Below are positions 1-10,200 of a DNA stretch of 64,000 bases, piece by piece. The DNA is taken from positions 33,756,599 through 33,820,598 of the forward strand of contig OZ024748.1 in the NCBI GenBank assembly GCA_964016885.1. Direction: 5' to 3'. How positions within the stretch are numbered: the stretch's first letter is position 1; each line of letters begins with the position of its first letter. The notes beneath the pieces were generated by a model. That model was not told the DNA's origin and did no database searches. It saw nothing but the letters and a program-made list of their open reading frames with translations. The stretch is from Eledone cirrhosa (taxonomy: Eukaryota > Mollusca > Cephalopoda > Octopoda > Eledonidae). Position numbers and translations under genes: made by a program.

Positions 1-3000
1 GGTGGTGTGGTGGACATTAGGTGAAGTGAATCAGTGGTGGTGGACATTAAGTAGAGTGAATCAGTGGTGTTGGACATTAGGTGAAGTGAATCAGTGGTGG
101 TGTGGTGGACATTAGGTGGAGTGAATCAGTGGTGGTCGACATCAGATACTGTCAATCAGTGGTGGTGGACATTAGGTGGAGTGAATCAGTGGTGGTGGAC
201 ATTAAGTAGACTGAATCAGTGGTGGTGGACATTAGGTGGAGTGAATCAGTGGTGGTGGCCATTAAGTAGACTGAATCAGTGGTGGTGGACATTAGGTGGA
301 GTGAAGCAGTGGTGGTGGACATTAGGTAGAAAGTAGGTGGTGGTAATCAGTGTTGGTGTGGTGTACATTAGTTGGAGTGAATCAGTAGTGGTGGACATTA
401 GGTGGAGTGAATCAGTGGTGGTGGACATTAGGTGGAGTCAATCAGTGGTGGTGTGGTGGACATTAGGGAGAGTGAATCATTGGTGGTGGACATTAGGTGG
501 AGTGAATCAGTGGTGGTGGACATTAGGAGGAGTGAATCAGTGGGGGTGGACATTAGGTAGAGTGAATCAGTGGTGGTGGACATTAGGTGGAGTGAATTAG
601 TGGTGGTGGACATTAGGTAGAGTGAATCAGTGGTGGTGGACATTAGGAGGAGTGAATCAGTGGTGGTGGACATTAGGAGGAGTGAATCAGTGGTGGTGGA
701 AATTAGGTAGAGTGAATCAGTGGTGGTGGACATTAGGAGCAGTGAATCAGTGGTGGTGGAAATTAGGTGGAGTGAATCAGTGGTGGTGGACATTAGGTGG
801 AGTGAATCAGTGGTGGTGGATATTAGGTGAAGTGAATTAGTGGTGGTGGACATTAGGTGGAGTGAATTAGTGGTGGTGGACATTAGGTGGAGTGAATCTG
901 TGGTGGTGGACATTAGGTGGAGTGAATTAGTGGTGGTGGACATTAGGTGGAGTGAATCAGTGGTGGTGGACATTAGGTGGAGTGAATCAGTGGTGGTGGA
1001 CATTAGGTGGAGTGAATCTGTGGTGGTGGACATTAGGTGGAGTGAATCAGTGGTGGTGGACATTAGGTGGAGTGAATCAGTGGTGGTGGACATTAGGTGG
1101 AGTGAATCAGTGGTGGTGGACATTAGGTGGAGTGAATCAGTGGTGGTGGACATTAGGTGGAGTGAATCAGTGGTGGTGGACATTAGGTGGAGTGAATCAG
1201 TGGTGGTGGACATTAGGTGGAGTGAATCAGTGGTGGTGGACATTAGGTGGAGTGAATCAGTGGTGGTGGACATTAGGTGGAGTGAATCAGTTGTGGTGGA
1301 CATTAAGTAGAGTGAATCAGTGGTGGTGGACATTAGGTGGAGTGAATCAGTGGTGGTGGACATTAAGTAGAGTGAATCAGTGGTGGTGGAGATTAGGTGA
1401 AGTGAATCAGTGGTGGTGTGGTGGACATTAGGTGGAGTGAATCAGTGGTGGTCGACATCAGATACTGTCAATCAATGGTGGTGGACATTAGGTGGAGTGA
1501 ATCAGTGGTAGTGGACATTAAGTAGACTGAATCAGTGGTGGTGGACATTAGGTGGAGTGAATCAGTGGTGGTGGACATTAGGTGGAGTGAATCAGTGGTG
1601 GTGGACATTAAGTAGACTGAATCAGTGGTGGTGGACATTAGGTGGAGTGAATCAGTGGTGGTGGCCATTAAGTAGACTGAATCAGTGGTGGTGGACATTA
1701 GGTGGAGTGAATCAGTGGTGGTGGACATTAGGTAGAAAGTAGGTGGTGTTAATCAGTGTTGGTGTGGTGGACATTAGGGAGAGTGAATCATTGGTGGTGG
1801 ACATTAGGTGGAGTGAATTAGTGCTGGTGGACATTAGGTGGAGTGAATCAGTGGTGGTGGACATTAGGTGGAGTGAATCAGTGGTGGTGGACATTAGGTG
1901 GAGTGAATCAGTGGTGGTGGACATTAGGAGGAGTGAATCAGTGGTGGTAGAAATTAGGTGGAGTGAATCAGTGGTGGTGGACATTAGGTGGAGTGAATCA
2001 GTGGTGGTGGACATTAAGTAGACTGAATCAGTGGTGGTGGACATTAGGTGGAGTGAATCTGTGGTGGTGGACATTAGGTGGAGTGAATCAGTGGTGGTGG
2101 ACATTAAGTAGAGTGAATCAGTGGTGGTGGACATTAGGTGGAGTGAATCAGTGGTGGTGGACATTAAGTAGAGTGAATCAGTGGTGGTGGAGATTAGGTG
2201 AAGTGAATCAGTGGTGGTGTGGTGGACATTAGGTGGAGTGAATCAGTGGTGGTCGACATCAGATACTGTCAATCAGTGGTGGTGGACATTAGGTGGAGTG
2301 AATCAGTGGTGGTGGACATTAAGTAGAGTGAATCAGTGGTGGTGGACATTAAGTAGACTGAATCAGTGGTGGTGGACATTAGGTGGAGTGAATCAGTGGT
2401 GGTGGACATTAGGTGGAGTGAATCAGTGGTGGTGGACATTAAGTAGACTGAATCAGTGTTTGTAGAGATTAGTTGGAGTGAATCTGTAGTGGTGGACATT
2501 AGGTAGAGTGAATCAGTGGTGGTGGACATTAGATGGAGTGATCAGTGGTGGTGGACATTAGATGGAGTGATCAGTGGTGGTGGACATTAGGTGGAGTCAA
2601 TCAGTGTTGGTGTAGTGGACATTAGGGAGAGTGAATCATTGGTGGTGGACATTAGGTGGAGTAAATCAGTGGTGGTGGACATTAGGTGGAGTGAATCAGT
2701 GGTGGTGGACATTAAGTAGAGTGAATCAGTCAGTGGTGGTGGACATTAGGAGGAGTGAATCAGTGGTGGTGGACATTAGGAGGAGTGAATCAGTGGTGGT
2801 GGACATTAGGTGGAGTGAATCAGTGGTGGTGTGGTTGACATTAGGTGGAGTGAATCAGTGGCAGTGTGGTTGACATTAGGTAGAGTGAATCAGTTGTGGT
2901 GGACATTAGGTGGAGTGAATCAGTGGTGGTGGACATTAGGAGTAGTGAATCAGTGGTGGTGGACATTAGGTAGAGTGAATCAGTGGTGGTGGACATTAGG

Positions 3001-3817
3001 TGGAGTGAATCAGTGGTGGTGTGGTTGACATTAGGTGGAGTGAATTAGTGGTGGTGTACATTAGTTGGAGTGAATCACTGGTGGTGTTGTTGACATTAGG
3101 TAGAGTGAATCAGTGGTGGTGGACATTAAGTAGACTGAATCAGTGGTGGTGGACATTAGGTGGAGTGAATCAGTGGTGATGGACATTATGTGGAGCGAAT
3201 CAGTGGTGGCGGACATTAGGTGGAGTTAATCAGTGGTGGAGTATTGGTGGACATTAGGTGGAGTTAATCAGTGGTGGTGGACATTAGGTGGAGTTAATCA
3301 GTGGTGGTGTGGTGGACATTAGGTGGAGCGAATCAGTTGTGGTGGAAATTAGGTGGAGTGAATCAGTGGTGGTGGACATTAGGTGGAGTGAATCAGTGGA
3401 GGTGGACATTAGGTGGAGTGAATCACTGGTGGTGGACATTAAGTAGAGTGAATCAGTGGTGGTGGAGATTAGATGGAGTGAATCAGTGGTGGCGGACATT
3501 AGGTGGAGTGAATCAGTGGTGCTAGACATCAGTGGTGGTGGACATTAGGTAGAGTGAATCAGTGGTGTTGGACGTTAGATGGAGTGAATCAGTGGTGGTG
3601 GACATTAGATGGAGTGAATCAGTGGTGGTGTGGTTGACATTAGGTGGAATGAATCAGTGGTGGTGGACATTAGATGGAGTGAATCAGTGGTGGTGTGGTT
3701 GACATTAGGTGGAATGAATCAGTGGTGGTGGACATTAGGTGGAGTTAATCAATGGTGGTGTGGTTTACATTAGGTGGAATGAATCAGTGGTGGTGGACAT
3801 TAGATGGAGTTAATCAG
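1..3817. repeat. 30-bp G-rich minisatellite array, block 1
   Basis: Tandem repeat with a 30-bp unit, TGGTGGTGGACATTAGG followed by TGGAGTGAATCAG with the edges overlapping. Nine identical units run from 1,021 to 1,290. Elsewhere units carry substitutions (AAGTAGA for AGGTGGA) or extra bases (GTGGTGTGGTGG). Because 30 is a multiple of three, frames stay open on both strands as decapeptide repeats (NQWWWTLGGV and SESVVVDIRW forward, STTTDSLHLM reverse). I regard these as by-products: there is no non-repeat protein sequence, and unit-length variants shift the frames. A variant with GTCGACATCAGATACTGTC marks about 134, 1,449 and 2,251. Confidence 0.97.
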
Positions 3818-4330
3818 AATATTTGTGGAAGAATGTAACACTAGGCCTTTTATTGTATTGGAAAGTCTCCTCGCTCATATTACAATATATTTAAATTTTT
3901 AATAAAGAATTCATTAAGCATCAGTTCTCACAGGCCAGTCAAATTCCCTTCGTGGTGATGATCCGGACTGGACGTCATAAGTTGCCAACCCCTAACCTAT
4001 ATGATTAATTATTTCATTTCATGAGAAACTATGCTACATCGTGAATTGTTTGTACCACATTTTACAGGACAGTGAGAAATAGGTTTAAATCACCAACATT
4101 TGAACAATTGACTTTCCTGGTCTATCTTTATTTTATTCTTGGACTTGAAATATAAAGTAATTTATTTGTATTGTTAACACAGCAGATATTGAGTACTTTT
4201 CTACACTCCATGGCGAACAATCTGGATTCATTAAGATACAAACACAACCTTTTTCTTACACCAACAACAGTCTTACACAGTCATATCTACTTCTACAAAA
4301 ACAGTCATATCTACTTCTACAAAAATTACT
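3818..4330 (+). other. ZNF upstream flank, copy 1 of the duplicated block
   Basis: Single-copy-like sequence that interrupts the minisatellite. It recurs at 6,030, 16,005 and 18,793. Its second half matches the region just upstream of the best ZNF gene (31,760-32,081), including a splice-acceptor-like CACATTTTACAG, so it should be the 5' flank and 5' untranslated part of an old ZNF copy. The first part (3,818-4,000) is shared by the four blocks, but I did not find it at the 31.8 kb gene. No coding sequence is seen in it. Confidence 0.8.
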
Positions 4331-4924
4331 ATGGAGGACGTTAACCCTTTAACATTCACATTACTCTATCTACACAATTATATTTTCATGGTAAAGGCTT
4401 TACCTTGCATAATTAACTCACTTAATATCGAATCTATGAGATTTTGAAAGTATTTATTTTGAGAACAATACCTTAACATCAGTTTGAGTGACCGGTTACA
4501 GCCAGTTTCAAAAGAAAGAGGTAGAGAATTCTGGCCGGTTTGGGCCGGTTTGAACATTAAAGGGAGATTTCTAACACAACTGTTTCTACCAATATAGATA
4601 CAGATACACAGACATACAGTGGTGAGAAACCTTTGCCTAGTGAAACATGTACTGAACAAAGATCATTACACAGAAATATTCCTGAATATAACTGTGAGAT
4701 TTGTAGGAAAACTTTCTCATCAGAAGATGAATTATCTACACACAAACACATACATATTAAAGACGAACCTGTCACTGTGAAATATCTGGGATATCTTTTG
4801 CTTCTAACAGTAATTTAACTATAAACAAAAGAACACATACTGGGGAGAAACCTTTCCACTGTGAAATATGTGAGCAGTATTTTGTCAGTAGCTGTAGTTT
4901 GACTAAACACGAAAGAAAACACAT
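4331..4924 (+). pseudogene. C2H2 zinc-finger gene 5' remnant, copy 1
   Basis: The ATG at 4,331 starts Met-Glu-Asp as in the ZNF at 32,082, but a MITE interrupts the frame after a few codons. After it (4,565 on) the old frame resumes with a TNIDTDTQTYSGEKPLP-type leader and a good first finger (CEIC, then HKHIH). A 1-bp deletion after KDEP then breaks the frame. The second finger has Cys to Ser (CHCEIS) and the third is intact (FHCEIC, then HERKH). The sequence stops inside the next HTGEK linker, where it runs into minisatellite. It cannot make a working protein. C2H2 genes of this type normally encode nuclear DNA-binding proteins. Confidence 0.9.
4345..4564 (+). mobile_element. piggyBac-like MITE (TTAA type), copy in block 1
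   Basis: A non-coding element of about 220 bp beginning CCCTTTAACATT right after TTAA and ending AACATTAAAGGG, so its ends are inverted repeats. It is the same family as the cleaner copy at 24,118-24,340, which has TTAA on both sides. Here the right TTAA and about a dozen bases of ZNF sequence seem to be lost. It sits four codons after the ZNF ATG. An open frame on its minus strand is chance. Confidence 0.8.
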
Positions 4925-6029
4925 TGGAGTCAATCAGTGGTGTTGTGGTGGACATTAGGTAGAGTGAATCATTGGTGGTGGACATTAGGTGGAGTGAATC
5001 AGTGGTGGTGGACATTAGGTAGAGTGAATCAGTGGTGGTGTGGTGGACATTAGGTAGAGTTAATCAGTGCTGGTGGACATTAGGTGGAGTGAATCAGTGG
5101 TGGTGGACATTAGGTAGAGTGAATCAGTGGTGATGTGGTGGACATTAGGTAGAGTGAATCATTGGTGGTGGACATTAGCTGGAGTGCATCAGTAGTGGGG
5201 TGGCGGACATTAGGTGGAGTTAATCAGTGGTGGTGGACATATGTAGAGTGAATCAGTGGTGGTGGACATTAGGTGGAGTGAATCAATGGTGGTGTGGTTT
5301 ACATTAGGTGGAGTGAATCAGTGCTGGTGGACATTAAGTAGAGTGAATCAGTGGTGGTGGACATTAAGTAGACTGAATCAGTGGTGGTGGACAATAGGTG
5401 GAGTGAATCAGTAGTGGTGGCCATTAAGTAGACTGAATCAGTGGTGGTGGACATTAGGTGGAGTGAATCAGTGGTGGTGGACATTAGGTAGAAAGTAGGT
5501 GGTGTTAATCAGTATTGGTGTGGTGTACATTAGTTGGAGTGAATCAGTAGTGGTGGACATTAGGTAGAGTGGATCAGTGGTGGTGGACATTAGGTGGAGT
5601 GAATCAGTGGTTTTGGACGTTAGGTGGAGTGAATCAGTGGTGGTGGACATTAGGTGGAGTGAATCAGTGGTGGTGGACATTAGGAGGAGTGAATCAGTGG
5701 GGGTGGACATTAGGTAGAGTTAATCAGTGTTGGTGGAAATTAGGTGGAATGATCAGAGGTGGTGGACATTAGGTGGAGTGAATCAGTGGTGGTGGACATT
5801 AGCTGGAGTGAATCAGTGGTGGTGGACATATGTAGAGTGAATCAGTGGTGGTGGACATTAGGTGGAGTGAATCAGTGGTGGTAGACATTAGCTGGAGTGA
5901 ATCAGTGGTGGTGGACATATGTGGAGTGAATCAGTGGTGGTGGACATTAGGTGGAGTTAATCAATGGTGGTGTGGTTTACATTAGGTGGAATGAATCAGT
6001 GGTGGTGGACATTAGATGGAGTTAATCAG
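4925..6029. repeat. 30-bp minisatellite array, block 2
   Basis: The same 30-bp family as block 1, about 1.1 kb between duplicated ZNF blocks 1 and 2. The first 130 or so bases after the ZNF junction match the start of block 3 (7,212 on) almost exactly, so the large duplication includes satellite. Variants with GGTAGAAAGTAGG (near 5,486) are shared with 322, 1,730 and the 12.9-13.5 kb region. Confidence 0.95.
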
Positions 6030-6542
6030 AATATTTGTGGAAGAATGTAACACTAGGCCTTTTATTGTATTGGAAAGTCTCCTCGCTCATATTACAATAT
6101 ATTTAAATTTTTAATAAAGAATTCATTAAGCATCAGTTCTCACAGGCCAGTCAAATTCCCTTCGTGGTGATGATCCGGACTGGACGTCATAAGTTGCCAA
6201 CCCCTAACCTATATGATTAATTATTTCATTTCATGAGAAACTATGCTACATCGTGAATTGTTTGTACCACATTTTACAGGACAGTGAGAAATAGGTTTAA
6301 ATCACCAACATTTGAACAATTGACTTTCCTGGTCTATCTTTATTTTATTCTTGGACTTGAAATATAAAGTAATTTATTTGTATTGTTAACACAGCAGATA
6401 TTGAGTACTTTTCTACACTCCATGGCGAACAATCTGGATTCATTAAGATACAAACACAACCTTTTTCTTACACCAACAACAGTCTTACACAGTCATATCT
6501 ACTTCTACAAAAACAGTCATATCTACTTCTACAAAAATTACT
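6030..6542 (+). other. ZNF upstream flank, copy 2 of the duplicated block
   Basis: Near-identical repeat of 3,818-4,330 at an offset of 2,212 bp. I see no difference over most of it, which points to a recent duplication or a collapsed or duplicated assembly path. Non-coding. Confidence 0.8.
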
Positions 6543-7211
6543 ATGGAGGACGTTAACCCTTTAACATTCACATTACTCTATCTACACAATTATATTTTCA
6601 TGGTAAAGGCTTTACCTTGCATAATTAACTCACTTAATATCGAATCTATGAGATTTTGAAAGTATTTATTTTGAGAACAATACCTTAACATCAGTTTGAG
6701 TGACCGGTTACAGCCAGTTTCAAAAGAAAGAGGTAGAGAATTCTGGCCGGTTTGGGCCGGTTTGAACATTAAAGGGAGATTTCTAACACAACTGTTTCTA
6801 CCAATATAGATACAGATACACAGACATACAGTGGTGAGAAACCTTTGCCTAGTGAAACATGTACTGAACAAAGATCATTACACAGAAATATTCCTGAATA
6901 TAACTGTGAGATTTGTAGGAAAACTTTCTCATCAGAAGATGAATTATCTACACACAAACACATACATATTAAAGACGAACCTGTCACTGTGAAATATCTG
7001 GGATATCTTTTGCTTCTAACAGTAATTTAGCTGTACACATACTGGAGAGAAACCTTTCCATTGTGAAATATCTGAGATATCTTTTGCTTCTAACAGTAAT
7101 TTAACTGTACACAAAAGAACACATACTGGGGAGAAAACTTTCCACTGTGAAATATGTGAGCAGTATTTTGTCAGTAGCTGTAGTTTGACTAAACACGAAA
7201 GAAAACACATT
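6543..7211 (+). pseudogene. C2H2 zinc-finger gene 5' remnant, copy 2
   Basis: Same organisation as copy 1: ATG at 6,543, MITE after the fourth codon, leader, good first finger, frameshift, then damaged fingers. It is about 75 bp longer because an extra degenerate finger segment (around 7,020-7,095) repeats the CEIS-type finger with a deletion of about 10 bases before the linker. It ends at the same HTG linker position as copy 1 and passes into satellite. Non-functional. Confidence 0.9.
6557..6776 (+). mobile_element. piggyBac-like MITE, copy in block 2
   Basis: Same insertion as in copy 1 at an identical position relative to the ATG (TTAA at 6,553-6,556). It was inherited by duplication of the block and is not an independent insertion. 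Confidence 0.8.
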
Positions 7212-10200
7212 GGAGTCAATCAGTGGTGTTGTGGTGGACATTAGGTAGAGTGAATCATTGGTGGTGGACATTAGGTGGAGTGAATCAGTGGTGGTGGACA
7301 TTAGGTAGAGTGAATCAGTGGTGGTGTGGTGGACATTAGGTAGAATTAATCAGTGCTGGTGGACATTAGGTGGAGTGAATCAGTGGTGGTGGACATTAGG
7401 TAGAGTGAATCAGTGGTGGTGTGGTGGACATTAGGTAGAGTGAATCATTGGTGGTGGACATTAGCTGGAGTGCATCAGTAGTGGGGTGGCGGACATTAGG
7501 TAGAGTGAATCATTGGTGGTGGACATTAGGTGGAGTGAATCAGTGGTGGTGGACATTAGGTGGAGTCAATCAGTGGTGGTGTGGTGGACATTAGGTAGAG
7601 TGAATCATTGGTGGTGGACATTAGGTAGAGTGAATCATTGGTGGTGGACATTAGGTGGAGTCAATCAGTGGTGGTGGACATTAGGTGGAGTGAATCAGTG
7701 GTGGTGGACATTAGGTGGAGTGAATCAGTGGTGGTGTGGTGGTGGACATTAGGTGGAGTGAATCAGTGGTGGTGTGGTGGTGGACATTAGGATGAGTGAA
7801 TCAGTGGTGGTGGACATTAGGAGGAGTGAATCAGTGGTGGTGGACATTAGGTGGAGTGAATCAGTGGTGGTGGACATTAGGAGGAGTGAATCAGTGGTGG
7901 TGGACATTAGGGGGAGTGAATCAGTGGTGGTGTGGTGGTGGACATTAGGAGGAGTGAATCAGTGGTGGTGGACATTAGATAGAGTGAATCAGTGGTGGTG
8001 TGGTTGACATTAGGTGGAGTGAATTAGTGGTGGTGTGGTGGTGGACATTAGGATGAGTGAATCAGTGGTGGTGGACATTAGATAGAGTGAATCAGTGGTG
8101 GTGTGGATGACATTAGGTGGAGTGAATTAGTGGTGGTGTGGTGGTGGACATTAGGTGGAGTGAATCAGTGGTGGTGGACATTAGGTGGAGTCAATCAGTG
8201 GTGGTGTGGTGGTGGACATTAGGATGAGTGAATCAGTGGTGGTGGACATTAGGTGGAGTCAATCAGTGGTGGTGTGGTGGACATTAGGTAGAGTGAATCA
8301 TTGGTGATGGACATTAGCTGGAGTGAATCAGTAGTGGGGTGGCGGACATTAGGTAGAGTGAATCACTGGTGGTGGACATTAGGTGGAGTCAATCAGTGGT
8401 GGTGGACATTAGGTAGAATGATACAGTGGTGTTGTGGTGGACATAAGGTGGAGTGAATCAGTGGTGGTGGACATTAGATGGAGTCAATCAGTGGTGGTGT
8501 GGTGGACATTAGGTAGAGTGAATCATTGGTGGTGGACATTAGGTAGAGTGAATCAGTGGTGGTGGACATTAGGTGGAGTGAATCAGTGGTGGCAGACATT
8601 AGGTGGAGTGAATCAGTGGTGGTGGACATTAGGTGGAGCAAATCAGTGTTGGTGGACATTAAGTAGAGTGAATCAGTGGTGGTGGAGATTAAATGGAGTG
8701 AATCAGTGGTGGCGGACATTAGGTGGAGTGAATCAGTGGTGGTGGACATTTGGTAGAGTGATACAGTCGTTTTGTGGTGGACATAATGGGGAGTGAATCA
8801 ATGCTGGTGGACATTAGGAGGAGTGAATCTGCGGACATTAGGTGGAGTGAATCAGTGGTGGTGGACATTAGGTAGAATGATACAGTGGTGTTGTGGTGGA
8901 CATAAGGTGGAGTGAATCAGCGGTGGTGGACATTAGATGGAGTGAATCAGTGGTGGTGTGGTGGTGGATATTAGGTGGAGTGAATCAGTGGTGGTGGACA
9001 TTAGCTGGAGTCAATCAGTGGTGGTGTGGTGGACATTAGGGAGAGTGAATCATTGGTGGTGGACATTAGGTGGAGTGAATCAGTGGTGGTGGACATTAGG
9101 AGGAGTGAATCAGTGGTGGTGGACATTAGGTGGAGTGAATCAGTGGTGGTGTGGTTGACATTAGGTGGTGTGAATTAGTGGTGGTGGATATTAGGAGGAG
9201 TGAATCAGTGGTGTTGGACATTAGGAGGAGTGAATCAGTGGTGGTGGACATTAGTTGGCGTGAATCAGTGGTGGTGCACATTAAGTAGACTGAATCAGTG
9301 GTGGTGGACATTAGGTGGAGTGAATCAGTAGTGGTGGACATTAGGTGGAGTGAATCAGTGGTGGTGGACATTAGGTGGAGTGAATCAGTGATGGTGGAAA
9401 TTAAGTAGAGTGAATCAGTGGTGGTGGACATTAGGTGGAGTGAATCAGTGGTGGTGGACATTAGTAGGAGTGAATCAGTGGTGGTGGACATTAGGTGGAG
9501 TGAATCAGTGGTGGTGGACATTAAGTAGAGTGAATCAGTGGTGGTGGACATTAAGTAGAGTGAATCAGTGGTGGTGGAAATTAGTTGGAGTGAATCAGTG
9601 GTGGTGTGGTGGACATTAGTTGGAGTGAATCAGTGGTGGTGGACATCAGGTACTGTCAATCAGTGGTGGTGGACATTAGGTGGAGTGAATCAGTGGTGGC
9701 GTGGTTGACATTAGGTAGAGTGAATCAGTGGTGGTGGACATTAGGTGGAGTGAATCAGTGGTTGTGGAAATTAAGTAGAGTGAATCAGTGGTGGTGGAAA
9801 TTAGTTGGAGTGTATCAGTGGTGGTGTGCTGGACATTAGGTGGAGTGAATCAGTGGTGGTGTGGTTGACATTATGTGGAGTGAATTAGTGGTGGTGGACA
9901 TTAGGAGGAGTGAATCAGTGGTGTTGGCCATTAGGAGGAGTGAGTCAGTGGTGGTGGACATTAGGAGGAGTGAATCAGTGGTGGTGTGGTTGACATTAGG
10001 TGGAGTGAATCAGTGGTGGTGGACATTAGATAGAGTGAATCAGTGGTGGTGGACATTAGGTGGAGTGATTAAGTGGTGGTGGACATTAGGTTGAGTGAAT
10101 CAGTGGTGGTGGACATTAGGAGGAGTGAATCAGTGGTGGTGTGGTTGACATTAGGTGGAGTGAATCAGTGGTGGTGGACATTAGATAGAGTGAATCAGTG

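Noticed and set aside
428..1363. A 311-codon minus-strand frame of STTTDSLHLM repeats as a Ser/Thr-rich protein gene
   Set aside because: It consists only of the 30-bp satellite; other frames on both strands are equally open and unit-length variants break them. No non-repeat coding sequence.
1..3817. CRISPR array
   Set aside because: No unique spacers between repeats; the repeats are directly adjacent 30-bp units in an animal-type genome.
1..3817. Telomeric or telomere-like repeat because each unit contains TTAGG
   Set aside because: Only one TTAGG per 30 bp within a larger unit; not a 5- or 6-bp telomere repeat, and it is interrupted by gene fragments.
4378..4659. Repeated 93-codon minus-strand frame (also at 6,590, 16,565 and 19,353) as a conserved small gene
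   Set aside because: It is the reverse strand of the MITE plus ZNF leader; its conservation reflects duplication of the whole block.
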